Positions 1 to 5,800 of a stretch of DNA of 10,219 nucleotides are shown here, one piece after another. Below the pieces are notes generated by a model that searched no databases, had not been told where the DNA came from, and saw only the letters and a program-made list of their open reading frames with translations. Each line of letters opens with the position of its first letter. Within the stretch, counting starts at the first letter, position 1. A program made the position numbers and the translations under genes. Source of the stretch: Eubacteriaceae bacterium (GTDB lineage Bacteria > Bacillota_A > Clostridia > Eubacteriales > Anaerofustaceae); the NCBI GenBank assembly GCA_031280495.1, contig JAITGT010000057.1, forward strand, positions 1 to 10,219. Reading direction: 5' to 3'.

Positions 1-612
1 GTAGCTGTGTTTCTTTTTTCTGACTATGGCTACAATCAGGTGACACTGAAGGATATCGCAAAAGAATGCGGTATTAGGGCTGCTTCAATATACAACCACT
101 ATGAATCCAAAGCAGAGATTCTTAGAGAGATTTATGCCTTATTCGACAACGTTCGAAGCAAAGTGGAGCCTAGCCTCAGTGAACTGTTGAAAGAGGCGGA
201 GACAGCGGATCCAATTAGCGTCATACAGAAGGCCTTCTTCTATTATGATCCAGATTACCAAGCGATAATGGATCGAATTGTCTTGATCGCTGCATGCGAG
301 CAAAGAACGGACGAAATGAGCCGCGATATTATCAATAAGCGGTTTATCGATCTTCCCAGGACTTATTTGTTGCCGTTATTAAACAGACTTATAGAGCTGG
401 AGCGCATCGAAGCGTTTGATGTGGAGGCTTATGTCATTTTAATGGAGAATTTTTGCTACGGCGCCGCTTTGCGCAATTTTTCTGGCAATTCAGTTACCCT
501 TGAAAACTGGAACAGGGCAAACGCCCTCCTTGAGACGTTTATCCACTCAAGGGTTCATGCGGACAAGGAAGCATGTATGACTAAGCGAGAAAATCGTCCT
601 TCTTCTTGTTAG
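1..612 (+). CDS. TetR-family transcriptional regulator, 5' end missing
   Basis: This is a DNA-binding repressor of the TetR type; its ligand and target genes cannot be told from the window. The reading frame is open from base 1 (GTA GCT GTG ...), so the gene starts upstream. The GTG at position 7 is an internal Val codon in the first helix, not the start. The visible protein begins inside the N-terminal helix-turn-helix: FLFSDYGYNQVTLKDIAK, then the recognition region CGIRAASIYNHYESKAEIL, the classic TetR pattern. The remaining ~150 residues are mainly helical and variable, as expected for the ligand-binding and dimerisation domain. The product from here is 203 residues plus TAG, so about 10-15 residues are missing. 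The C-terminal tail (about residues 185-203, rich in K, R and E) is probably disordered. No partner gene follows on the same strand, so the regulated genes probably lie to the left. Family call is firm; role is unknown. Confidence 0.9.
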   Translation, partial: VAVFLFSDYGYNQVTLKDIAKECGIRAASIYNHYESKAEILREIYALFDNVRSKVEPSLSELLKEAETADPISVIQKAFFYYDPDYQAIMDRIVLIAACEQRTDEMSRDIINKRFIDLPRTYLLPLLNRLIELERIEAFDVEAYVILMENFCYGAALRNFSGNSVTLENWNRANALLETFIHSRVHADKEACMTKRENRPSSC

Positions 613-614
613 CT

Positions 615-630
615 GCACACATTCATGTGC
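615..630 (+). terminator. weak hairpin after the regulator, possible terminator
   Basis: GCACA (615-619) and TGTGC (626-630) can form a 5-bp stem with a 6-nt loop, starting 3 nt after the stop codon. It is followed by TTATTCGATTT, which is T-rich but not a continuous T run. The position is right for a terminator of the TetR-type gene, but the stem is short and the tail broken, so this is tentative. Confidence 0.25.
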
Positions 631-789
631 TTATTCGATTTGCTGCTTAGGCGCTCTGTGATCAGCATCAAAGAACATCCCTTCGCTCATCAAAATGCCA
701 ACAGCATTGCTAATGACACCTGGCATTCGTTTGCGCTGCCATTAGCTTTGTCCAGCGAGCGGCCTCAAACGTTATAGCTAAGCAGATCT

Positions 790-816
790 TTGGTGCATGC
801 GTCAGTCATGCACCAA
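790..816. repeat. perfect 10-bp inverted repeat, 7-nt spacer
   Basis: TTGGTGCATG (790-799) is matched exactly by its reverse complement CATGCACCAA (807-816) around CGTCAGT. Neither side has a T run, so it does not look like an intrinsic terminator. It could be a protein-binding dyad or a remnant of a mobile element end. No gene start lies directly beside it. Confidence 0.6.
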
Positions 817-980
817 ACAAGCCCCTCATGCCCTCGTGTTTCGCTGCTCGCCATGTCTGCTAAGGCCTCCTGGGTCCTTGGCCGATTTATGTTGAGTTTT
901 CCCTTAAGTTTGCCCAAAGCACCTCTATAAGGTAGCCTGGCAAATATGGCGGAAGGCAAATATTTGAATTCCTGCCTTTA

Positions 981-1027
981 GGACAGCCATGCACGCTCTC
1001 GCCGCTTTGCGGGCCGACAGGCTGTCC
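981..1027. repeat. 8-bp inverted repeat enclosing a small inner hairpin
   Basis: GGACAGCC (981-988) pairs exactly with GGCTGTCC (1020-1027). Inside it CCGC (1002-1005) pairs with GCGG (1009-1012) around TTT. The nested arrangement would fold as RNA on either strand. No known RNA family is recognised, and the arms are short enough to occur by chance. Confidence 0.45.
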
Positions 1028-1282
1028 ATCGCCAGCGCTCTCCAAATTGGCAGGAGGGTATTGAAGATTTCTTGGCATTATCTGCAAAAATAGCTCGATT
1101 AAGAGATCATTCAAACATTAGCATAGCGCTGGGCTCCTCAGGCGAAGTCGCTAAGACAAGCGCTGTTGCGAGCTTGCGCGCGTTTGAAAACTGCTCTGTC
1201 GCCCTGCCTTTGCTTCATCAAAACGGCTTTGCTATTCCTGTGAACATGATCTTGCCCTCTGGATTATATTTTTGCATATTTA

Positions 1283-1528
1283 TGTGTTCAGCTCTTTTTC
1301 CCGCATTGGCAGGCTGCTGCCGCTCCGCAGGAGCCGGTGTTTTTTTGAGGAGTGCTCCAGCTTCTTGTGGATGGCATAGCGGACCGTCTCGCGGCGGCAC
1401 AGCAGCTACAGTTTCTCGACAGCCTTAGAAGTATCCGCCTCAGTTTCCTGCATTGACCTGGCGATGCCCAGGTCGCTGGCGGATGCCCGAATGTGCGGGG
1501 GGTTGCGATGCGCCCCCTGACTCTTCAT
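1283..1528 (-). pseudogene. interrupted short reading frame of unknown origin
   Basis: On the - strand an ATG at 1526-1528 opens a frame of 40 codons (MKSQGAHRNPPHIRASASDL then GIARSMQETEADTSKAVEKL) ending in TAG at 1406-1408. The same frame then stays open for 41 more codons (with RRETVRYAIHKKLEHSSKKH) to a TAA at 1280-1282. The composition looks protein-like: mixed charged residues, few rare combinations. That suggests the tail of a once longer gene broken by one stop codon. There is no good ribosome binding site before the ATG, and I recognise no family. It may equally be chance; G+C-rich DNA keeps frames open. The 7-bp dyad GACCTGG/CCAGGTC at 1456-1475 lies inside it. Confidence 0.2.
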
Positions 1529-1607
1529 TTTGCTTTTTATTCAGCCAACAAAGGTTTGGCTAAGTGTCAGCTGTTTAGGTTGCATAGCCGGCGCCCCCTT
1601 TTTTGTG

Positions 1608-1665
1608 CAGCGCAGATCTTCGCTTCCTCTAATCCTGTGAGACAGTCTTTATTGTGTCTGCGCTG
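1608..1665. repeat. 9-bp inverted repeat with long loop
   Basis: CAGCGCAGA (1608-1616) is exactly complementary to TCTGCGCTG (1657-1665), with a 40-nt interval. It lies in the gene-poor region left of the IS701-type transposase. It could be an element end or a fold-back structure; no flanking duplication was found. Confidence 0.4.
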
Positions 1666-2090
1666 AAGCGGCATCAACAAATCACACTCAGCCCGGAGCG
1701 CTATTCCCGCTCTGTCTCTTTTCGGTTTTCCTTGGTTTCAGTTTCCCCTTGCGAATCTGGCGCAGCTCGCCATGCTTGTTCGCGTACCTGCTTCTTTTGA
1801 GCATTGTTATGCAGCTATCAGCAAACTAGAGCCCCCTACTTTACAGCATTTGCGCAGATTTCGTCTGTTATATCCTTCCTTGTGGTGTAGGGTTAGGAGA
1901 ATTCGCTTAGAAAACGTGAAAAACCGGAAAAATGCACAAGCTGCAAAAGAGCTGGAAAAAACCTTGCTGAGCTAAATTAGAGGATGGAGAGGGAGCAGGC
2001 GACCTTACTGGCGCATTGCAAAAACGCTTCGCGGGGCGATGTGGACTCCTGCGGCGGATGCGCTGTTGCGAAACTCGCCGGTGGCACTGG

Positions 2091-3368
2091 CTAAAGCGTC
2101 GGGAATGCTGTTTTTTTTAGAGATAACTGCAGGCTCTGGATGAACAGATGCGCTATCGCGACAAAAAGCATGTGCCTCCTCCAACCTTGCAGCGTGCGGC
2201 ATTCATAATGCGACATGCCAAGGTAGCCCTTGCAATCCTGAAAGCACCGCTCAATGGACCAACGCAGGGATGATGCCTTGTCCAGCTCTGAAGGGGTGAT
2301 GTCTGCAGGGGCGTCTGACACGAAATACTTTATGTCGCCATTTGTGCAGTCGCGTATGTAAAGCCAGATGTCCTTGCCTGCCTTTGTGTAGCTGCGGGGG
2401 CCATCCGCACGGCACGCCACGCAGCGCAGCCTCTTTATTTTAGCCCTTGTTGACCCCATGGCCCCATCCTCCAGCATGGCCTCCTCCCAAGGGATGCTGG
2501 CGTCATCGGCGATGGAAGCAGCTGTGACAGGCTCCTGGGACAGCCTTGGGTGTATTCGCGGCCTCCCCCTGCCCACTGGAGCGTTCGGCAGCTCTACCGG
2601 ACGGCTAAGGAAAACCCTTTCCTTAGAGTTTGTCGCGGCAAAATACCACACGCCTTCAGGCTTTCTGAGCCCGTCCAGAAAGCTGTGGTCCGATCCATAA
2701 ACAGAGTCGCAGCCTATCCACGAGACGCCAAAAAGGCCTTCCTCCAAAACAGAGCAAAGCATTCTCTGGGCCATGGCGTTTTTTGTCTCAAACTTTTGGT
2801 CCTCAGGGATCCCGCACGCTCCGCGCAGCTGCGCGTAATCGCCCGCAAACCAGCTCTCGGGAATGTAGAGCTCACGGTCTGCCAGACCGAAGGAGCCGCC
2901 AGGCGACGCATAGGCTAAGAAAACCCCCACCTGGCAGTTTTCAGTCTTTCCGAGACTCCCGCAGCTCTGCCTCTTTACCCCAGCGGAATTGCCCCCCTTC
3001 TTGATGAAGGAAGTTTCGTCGCAGGAGAGCATGCCGCCCGGTGCGCTCGCGATTCCCGCGAGCGCGGAGCGGCAAAGCCCCTCAAGCTGCAGCTCAGGCA
3101 GGGGCGAGCGGGACAGCAGCTGCTGCATCGGCCTCACACCCTTCTCTCCTAGCATGCGCAGGGCGATCGGCTCCACGGACTTCCTGTCAAGGGGGCTGAG
3201 GAGCCCGCGTATATACGCGCCGAAGTAGAGCCTTTGGCTTTTTGCGCGAAGCAGCGCTGCGAAGGGTGACAGGAACTCAGACAGCCTTGCCTCGAGGCCA
3301 TCATTGGTGACGAGCGATCCCTTCAGGGCTTTAAGGAGATTAGGATCGTATTCGGCTTGAGTTATCAT
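2091..3368 (-). CDS. IS701-family DDE transposase
   Basis: This is a cut-and-paste transposase of the RNase H-fold DDE superfamily, which would move its own insertion sequence. Numbering from the ATG at 3366-3368 (425 aa), the N-terminal motif YFGAYIRGLLSPLDRKSVEP is typical of the family. The first catalytic Asp is in MLSCDETSF (D117), followed by VKRQSCGSLGKTENCQVGVF; the second is in WIGCDSVYG (D221); the Glu is in RWSIERCFQDCKGYLGMSHY (E373). Length fits the usual 400-450. A TTG six codons upstream (3384-3386) is another possible start; neither has a clear Shine-Dalgarno. The coding strand has an A8 run near the 3' end (2111-2118), then TAG at 2091-2093. After that the frame stays open 37 codons to TAA at 1977-1979, so the C-terminus may be shortened. 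Terminal inverted repeats could not be located on either side. G+C is visibly higher than in metK, suggesting acquisition. The catalytic triad is intact, so activity is possible. Confidence 0.85.
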   Translation of the reverse strand: MITQAEYDPNLLKALKGSLVTNDGLEARLSEFLSPFAALLRAKSQRLYFGAYIRGLLSPLDRKSVEPIALRMLGEKGVRPMQQLLSRSPLPELQLEGLCRSALAGIASAPGGMLSCDETSFIKKGGNSAGVKRQSCGSLGKTENCQVGVFLAYASPGGSFGLADRELYIPESWFAGDYAQLRGACGIPEDQKFETKNAMAQRMLCSVLEEGLFGVSWIGCDSVYGSDHSFLDGLRKPEGVWYFAATNSKERVFLSRPVELPNAPVGRGRPRIHPRLSQEPVTAASIADDASIPWEEAMLEDGAMGSTRAKIKRLRCVACRADGPRSYTKAGKDIWLYIRDCTNGDIKYFVSDAPADITPSELDKASSLRWSIERCFQDCKGYLGMSHYECRTLQGWRRHMLFVAIAHLFIQSLQLSLKKTAFPTL

Positions 3369-3439
3369 GGCGTTTTGCCCCAACAACGTATTTAGCTATA
3401 TATTAACATTCAGGCATGGCTGATCAATGCATTGTTTCC

Positions 3440-3560
3440 AAAAGTATGCTACAAGGTGAAAGTCCCAATAAATGCCCAATAGAGAAAGAACGTGCGTATA
3501 TCCGGTGAGATCCCACAGGCGACGCAAACGCAGCAAGAAGCCGAAGCAACAACGAACTGA
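3440..3560 (+). ncRNA. group II intron domain I fragment
   Basis: ACAAGGTGAAAGTCCC at 3451-3466 matches the conserved 5' part of domain I in bacterial group II introns, where (T)ACAAGGTGAAAGTCCT is usual. Further on, GCAAGAAGCCGAAGCAAC at 3532-3549 followed by AACGAACTG at 3551-3559 resembles a second conserved domain I stretch. After about 3560 the sequence passes directly into reverse transcriptase coding sequence, so the rest of domain I, domains II and III and the start of the protein have been deleted. The family match is from memory of such introns, not from a covariance model. Confidence 0.55.
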
Positions 3561-3590
3561 AAGAAGCGAATGCCTGGTCGATTAATTCGG

Positions 3591-3810
3591 ATGGGAAAAT
3601 ACAGGCCCAACCCCGTCTGTAGGGTTGAAATACCAAAGGAGGAGAAAGGAAAATGCGTCCGCTCGGAATGCGTGCTGTCATAAACAGGGCAAACCAGCAA
3701 GCGATAAAGCAGGTTTTACACTTTTGTTCAGACCGTAGATTTTTGAAAACAGTTATACTTTTCGCCCGAAGCGGAGCGTTTAAGACGCACGAGAACAGTG
3801 CAAAAGCTAG
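3591..3810 (+). pseudogene. group II intron reverse transcriptase remnant
   Basis: The intron-encoded protein would be a reverse transcriptase/maturase needed for splicing and retrohoming. Three consecutive reading frames spell its conserved N-terminal blocks. GKYRPNPVCRVEIPKEEKG is at 3594-3650 (usual form YRPxPVRRVxIPKPxG). MRPLGMRAVINRANQQAIKQ is at 3653-3712 (usual RPLGIPTxxDRxxQQAIxQ). ENSYTFRPKRSV, a TAA stop, then DAREQCK is at 3745-3804 (usual SENSYGFRPxRSxHDA). So at least two frameshifts and one stop lie within 220 bases. The catalytic YADD region, maturase domain and endonuclease are absent. The similarity may continue weakly (LSSGAYSFPLDY, 3816-3851) up to the palindrome at 3862, where the IS256-family element begins. 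It is a dead fragment. Confidence 0.75.
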
Positions 3811-3861
3811 CGTCTTGTCAAGTGGCGCATATTCTTTTCCCTTGGATTATGCCGCGCCTGG

Positions 3862-3899
3862 CTCCCTAGGAAGGCGCAGGGCTGCGCCTTCCTAGGGAG
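3862..3899. repeat. perfect 18-bp inverted repeat with 2-bp centre
   Basis: The arms are 3862-3879 (CTCCCTAGGAAGGCGCAG) and 3882-3899 (CTGCGCCTTCCTAGGGAG), fully complementary around GG. It lies just past the 3' end of the IS256-family transposase and touches the presumed left end of that element. No T run follows on either strand, so it is not a standard intrinsic terminator. It might block transcription, be a small palindromic repeat element, or mark the insertion boundary. Confidence 0.9.
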
Positions 3900-5148
3900 A
3901 TTTGGGTTTTCCTCAGAAAGGCGCGGGCAGGAAGGCCCCGCTTTCCCTCACTTTGAGCTTTGCCATGCCTGCCAGCGACACGTAGCGCCTCCCGGCCGCC
4001 ATCCACTCGTCGTGCTGGTCTATAAGGGCATGCCCAGCGAGCCTGACGCACGAGTCCCTGTCCGGAAAAATGGGCACAGCCTCCATCCGCCTCTTGATCC
4101 CCCTGTTAAGCCTCCCCTGCACATTTGCCGTGCACAGCTGCGTCCAGTGCCCCTTTGGAAAGTCCATATAGGCCAGCGCTTCTTCCTCAGCCTCGGCGAC
4201 TGTATCCATCGCCTTTGGGAACTTTTTTTCCAGCTGCAAGGCCACAAGCCGCAGCTGCGCCTTCGCTTCCTCTTTGCTGCCCACAGTGAATACAGTCCTA
4301 GCCATCGCCGCCGCAAGCCCCCTCTGCGCTTTCGGGGCCTCCGCCAGCACGCTTCGCAGGAAATGGGCCTTGCCGGGCTGCCAGGCGCAGCCCGGCAGCC
4401 CGGAGGCTGCAGCGCACTTCAGGCCGCTGTGCGCGTCAGAGACTGCAAGCCTCACCCCGCGCAGGCCCCTCAGAAGTCTCTTCCACAGCTCCCCAGTTTC
4501 CGCCGCCCCTAGCTCCATGCCCAGGATATGGCGCGCGCCGCCTGGATCAACGCCTGTAGCGACAGCCAGGGCCATGGAGCGGGCATGCCCGCCCTCGCGC
4601 GCCTTGGGGAATGTGGCGTCCAAGTAGACATAGGGAAACTCGCCAAGAGGCCTTTCCCTGAACTCTTCCAATGTCTTTTACAGCTCGGCGCAAAGGCGGG
4701 AGGCTTTGCCCTTGCCGATCTCAATGCCGAGGCTTTCCACGGGCTTCTCCACTTTCCGCGCGCTCACGCCGTTGATGCAGTCCTCCTGTATGGCAGACAG
4801 CAGCGCCTTGCCGACATTTCTCCTGGGCTCCAGAAACGAGGGGTAGTAGCTTCCCTCGCGCAGCTTGGGGATGGCCAGCTGGACGCTGCCTGCGGCAGTG
4901 TCCAGCTGGCGCCTCCTTGCGCCGTTGAGGCGCGCCGTCCGCGCCTCGCTGCGCCCGCAGCGGGCGGCGCCGGCGCTGGCCTCAGCTTCCAGCTGCATGA
5001 GCATGTTTGGCGCGCCCTCAAGCGCAGCGCGCATAAAATCCACTGTCCCTGCCTCGCTCAACAGCTTGCCTAACTCCTCCGAAAGGCGCTTTCTGTCCTT
5101 GGGCGCCATCTTTTGCCTCCTTGAATTTTATTCTCAATAACCCAAGTC
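3899..5148 (-). mobile_element. IS256-family insertion sequence, inactive
   Basis: The element is proposed from an imperfect terminal match: GATTTGGGTTTT at 3899-3910 on the + strand against GACTTGGGTTAT read on the - strand from 5148 to 5137, 10 of 12 identical. The transposase fills the interval with 13 and 39 nt of flank. IS256-family elements usually have longer terminal repeats and 8-9 bp target duplications; I see no duplication, so the exact ends are uncertain. The interior is very G+C-rich (only 8 A/T in 4921-4980), unlike metK and uvrB, which points to arrival from another genome. It separates a reverse transcriptase remnant from a TnpB remnant. Confidence 0.6.
3913..5109 (-). pseudogene. 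IS256 (Mutator-type) transposase, stop-interrupted and catalytically damaged
   Basis: The gene starts at ATG 5107-5109 with a good ribosome binding site (GGAGG at 5116-5120, 6 nt spacing). The first 143 codons carry family motifs (VQLAIPKLREGSYYPSFLEP, GVSARKVEKPVESLG). A TAA at 4678-4680 then interrupts. The same frame continues with EEFRERPLGEFPYVYLDATF to a TGA at 3913-3915, 397 codons in all, the normal family length. So the break is a single nonsense change, probably from GAA, not a frameshift. Counting through, the first two catalytic Asp remain (D164 in YLDATF, D225 in AVSDAHSGL). The Glu of the family motif TNPLERLN is replaced: the sequence reads TANVQGRLN, with Gly332 (GGG at 4114-4116) in its place. 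The usual WQRCxVHF is WQPGKAHF. The protein therefore cannot be an active transposase even if the stop were read through. Confidence 0.85.
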
Positions 5149-5149
5149 C

Positions 5150-5465
5150 AGCCTTTTGTCGAAATTTACGCCACTACTTGAGACTCTACCATCATAAATT
5201 GGCGAAGCAAATTGCCGACGGCGAATTTTATGAGTTTAAACGCCAATTGCTGTATAAAGCAGAGGCAACAGGCACCAAAGTGGCATTGGCGGATCCGTTT
5301 TTCCCATCCAGCAAAACCTGCTATAATTGCGGCGCTGTTTATGGCGGCTTGAAACTCTCGCAAAGAGAGTGGGGCTGCAAAAGCTGCGGCGCCCATCACC
5401 ACAGGGATGTCAACGCCGCTAAGTGCTTAGAAAAAATAGCTTTAGAGAAACTGGAAGCTAGCTGA
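5150..5465 (+). pseudogene. tnpB: TnpB (IS200/IS605-type) RNA-guided nuclease, C-terminal remnant
   Basis: TnpB is the transposon-encoded ancestor of Cas12, a nuclease guided by an omega-RNA made from the element's right end. Only about the last 100 codons remain. HHKLAKQIADGEFYEFKRQL followed by LYKAEATGTKV is the family pattern before the zinc finger. PSSKTCYNCGAVYGGLKLS and WGCKSCGAHHHRDVNAAKCL give the four-Cys zinc finger and the RuvC-III motif RDxNAA, which keeps its Asp. The gene ends in TGA at 5463-5465. RuvC-I, RuvC-II and the RNA-binding N-terminus are missing; the frame runs into the right end of the IS256-family element at about 5148, with no natural start. The Met codon at 5121 lies inside that element and is not the true start. 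It is a truncated, inactive gene; its 5' half is nowhere in the window. Confidence 0.8.
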
Positions 5466-5590
5466 AAATAGGCAAGAGCAGCATAATTCTTGCCGTGAGT
5501 TACACGGCGCCAGCCTGTGGAGAGTTCCGCGCAAGCCACTCTTTGAAGCAGAAATTAAACATCAAATCTGATCAATGATTAGATTTGTAT
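5466..5590 (+). ncRNA. omega-RNA-like right end of the tnpB element
   Basis: The omega-RNA scaffold of TnpB elements lies at and beyond the 3' end of tnpB. Directly after the stop codon there are a 7-bp hairpin (GGCAAGA 5471-5477 with TCTTGCC 5488-5494) and an overlapping 6-bp hairpin (GCCGTG 5492-5497 with CACGGC 5503-5508). Then come CCTGTGGAGAG (5514-5524), CGCAAGCC (5529-5536) and GAAGCAGAAA (5545-5554). The order CCTGTGGAGA, GCAAGCC, GAAGCAGGAA is what I recall from omega-RNA/right-end regions in Bacillota. It may still be transcribed from a nearby promoter, but no promoter is visible and the partner nuclease is broken. Boundaries are approximate. Confidence 0.5.
5564..5586 (+). repeat. 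subterminal palindrome of the IS200/IS605-type right end
   Basis: AAATCT (5564-5569) pairs with AGATTT (5581-5586), and ATCA (5571-5574) with TGAT (5576-5579), separated by a G/T mismatch and an A loop. Imperfect hairpins at this place, just downstream of the tnpB 3' region, are the TnpA recognition sites of IS200/IS605 elements. The T-rich sequence that follows (5587-5615) could contain the cleavage site, which cannot be fixed without an uninserted copy. Confidence 0.5.
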
Positions 5591-5727
5591 AGAATTGTAT
5601 AAGTTTTAAATAACAGTAAAGCAGTTTTCGGGCATATCCAAAGCACATGAAGAAAATGCTTAATGCTTCAGGGAGCCGACGAAACGGAGCAATGGGACCG
5701 CAAATAAATGCAGTTTAAACTAAAGAT

Positions 5728-5800
5728 CTGCCGCGTGCCAAACGGCGCGCACGGTGGTGTGAGTAGGAAGCAATGATTGTTCTCCTGCCTCCTACTCAAT
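5728..5800 (+). ncRNA. group II intron domains V and VI (3' end)
   Basis: Domain V, 5728-5757: CTGCCG and CGTGCC form the 5' strand, AAAC the loop, GGCGCG the upper 3' strand, CA a two-base bulge and CGGTGG the lower 3' strand. The series after the upstream GAT follows, base for base, a form I recall for one bacterial group II class (GAACCGCCGTATACCGAACG then GTACGTACGGTGGTGTGAG), with changes that keep pairing. At the expected catalytic triad CGC this copy reads TGC. The linker TGT leads to domain VI, 5761-5797: GAGTAGGA (5761-5768) pairs with TCCTACTC (5790-5797), with GCA/TGC inside. The intron would end at AAT, 5798-5800. The usual form has GAGAGG, leaving a bulged A in CCTACTC as branch point. 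Here an extra T (5764) pairs with that A. Confidence 0.75.

Larger units (their letters stand above)
613..2090. other. gene-poor stretch of about 1.5 kb
   Basis: No protein family is recognised here in any frame. Open frames exist at 765-959 and 887-1114 on the - strand and at 1072-1428 and 1772-1975 on the + strand. They overlap each other, lack convincing ribosome binding sites and contain no known motif, so they are not annotated as genes. The stretch holds several perfect inverted repeats and one interrupted short - strand frame, listed separately. It lies between a regulator and a transposase and may be decayed mobile DNA, but its origin cannot be shown from the sequence. Confidence 0.6.
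3440..5800 (+). mobile_element. degenerate group II intron, split by nested insertions
   Basis: The two ends of one + strand group II intron seem to frame this block. Near the left end are a domain I-like segment (ACAAGGTGAAAGTCCC at 3451-3466) and reverse transcriptase coding remnants (3591-3810). At the right end are a domain V hairpin and a domain VI hairpin ending in CTACTCAAT (5792-5800). Both parts point the same way and are in the correct 5'-to-3' order. The reverse transcriptase breaks off about where the IS256-family element starts; that element and a TnpB fragment fill the middle. The exact 5' boundary (a GTGYG-like start) is not found, so 3440 is approximate. Large parts of domains I-IV and most of the intron-encoded protein are missing. 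The alternative is that two different intron remnants happen to flank the nest. Confidence 0.65.

Noticed and set aside
1072..1428. 118-residue + strand frame as a gene.
   Set aside because: Composition is unlike a folded protein, the first codon is TTG without a ribosome binding site, and it runs antisense to the frame at 1283-1528.
1772..1975. 67-residue + strand frame MLVRVPASFEHCYAAIS... as a gene.
   Set aside because: No ribosome binding site, no recognisable motif, and it lies in a region of mixed short frames.
1406..2093. Amber codons read through (pyrrolysine-like recoding): TAG followed by long open frame in the TetR-type gene (54 codons), the 1283-1528 frame (41), the IS701-type gene (37) and the metK leader.
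   Set aside because: The TetR-type protein is already full length at its TAG and the extension has no family resemblance. No pyrrolysine genes are visible, and open runs of this length are common by chance.
4669..4680. Programmed frameshift joining the two halves of the IS256-family transposase.
   Set aside because: Both halves are in the same frame with one TAA between them, there is no slippery sequence, and family members use a single uninterrupted frame.
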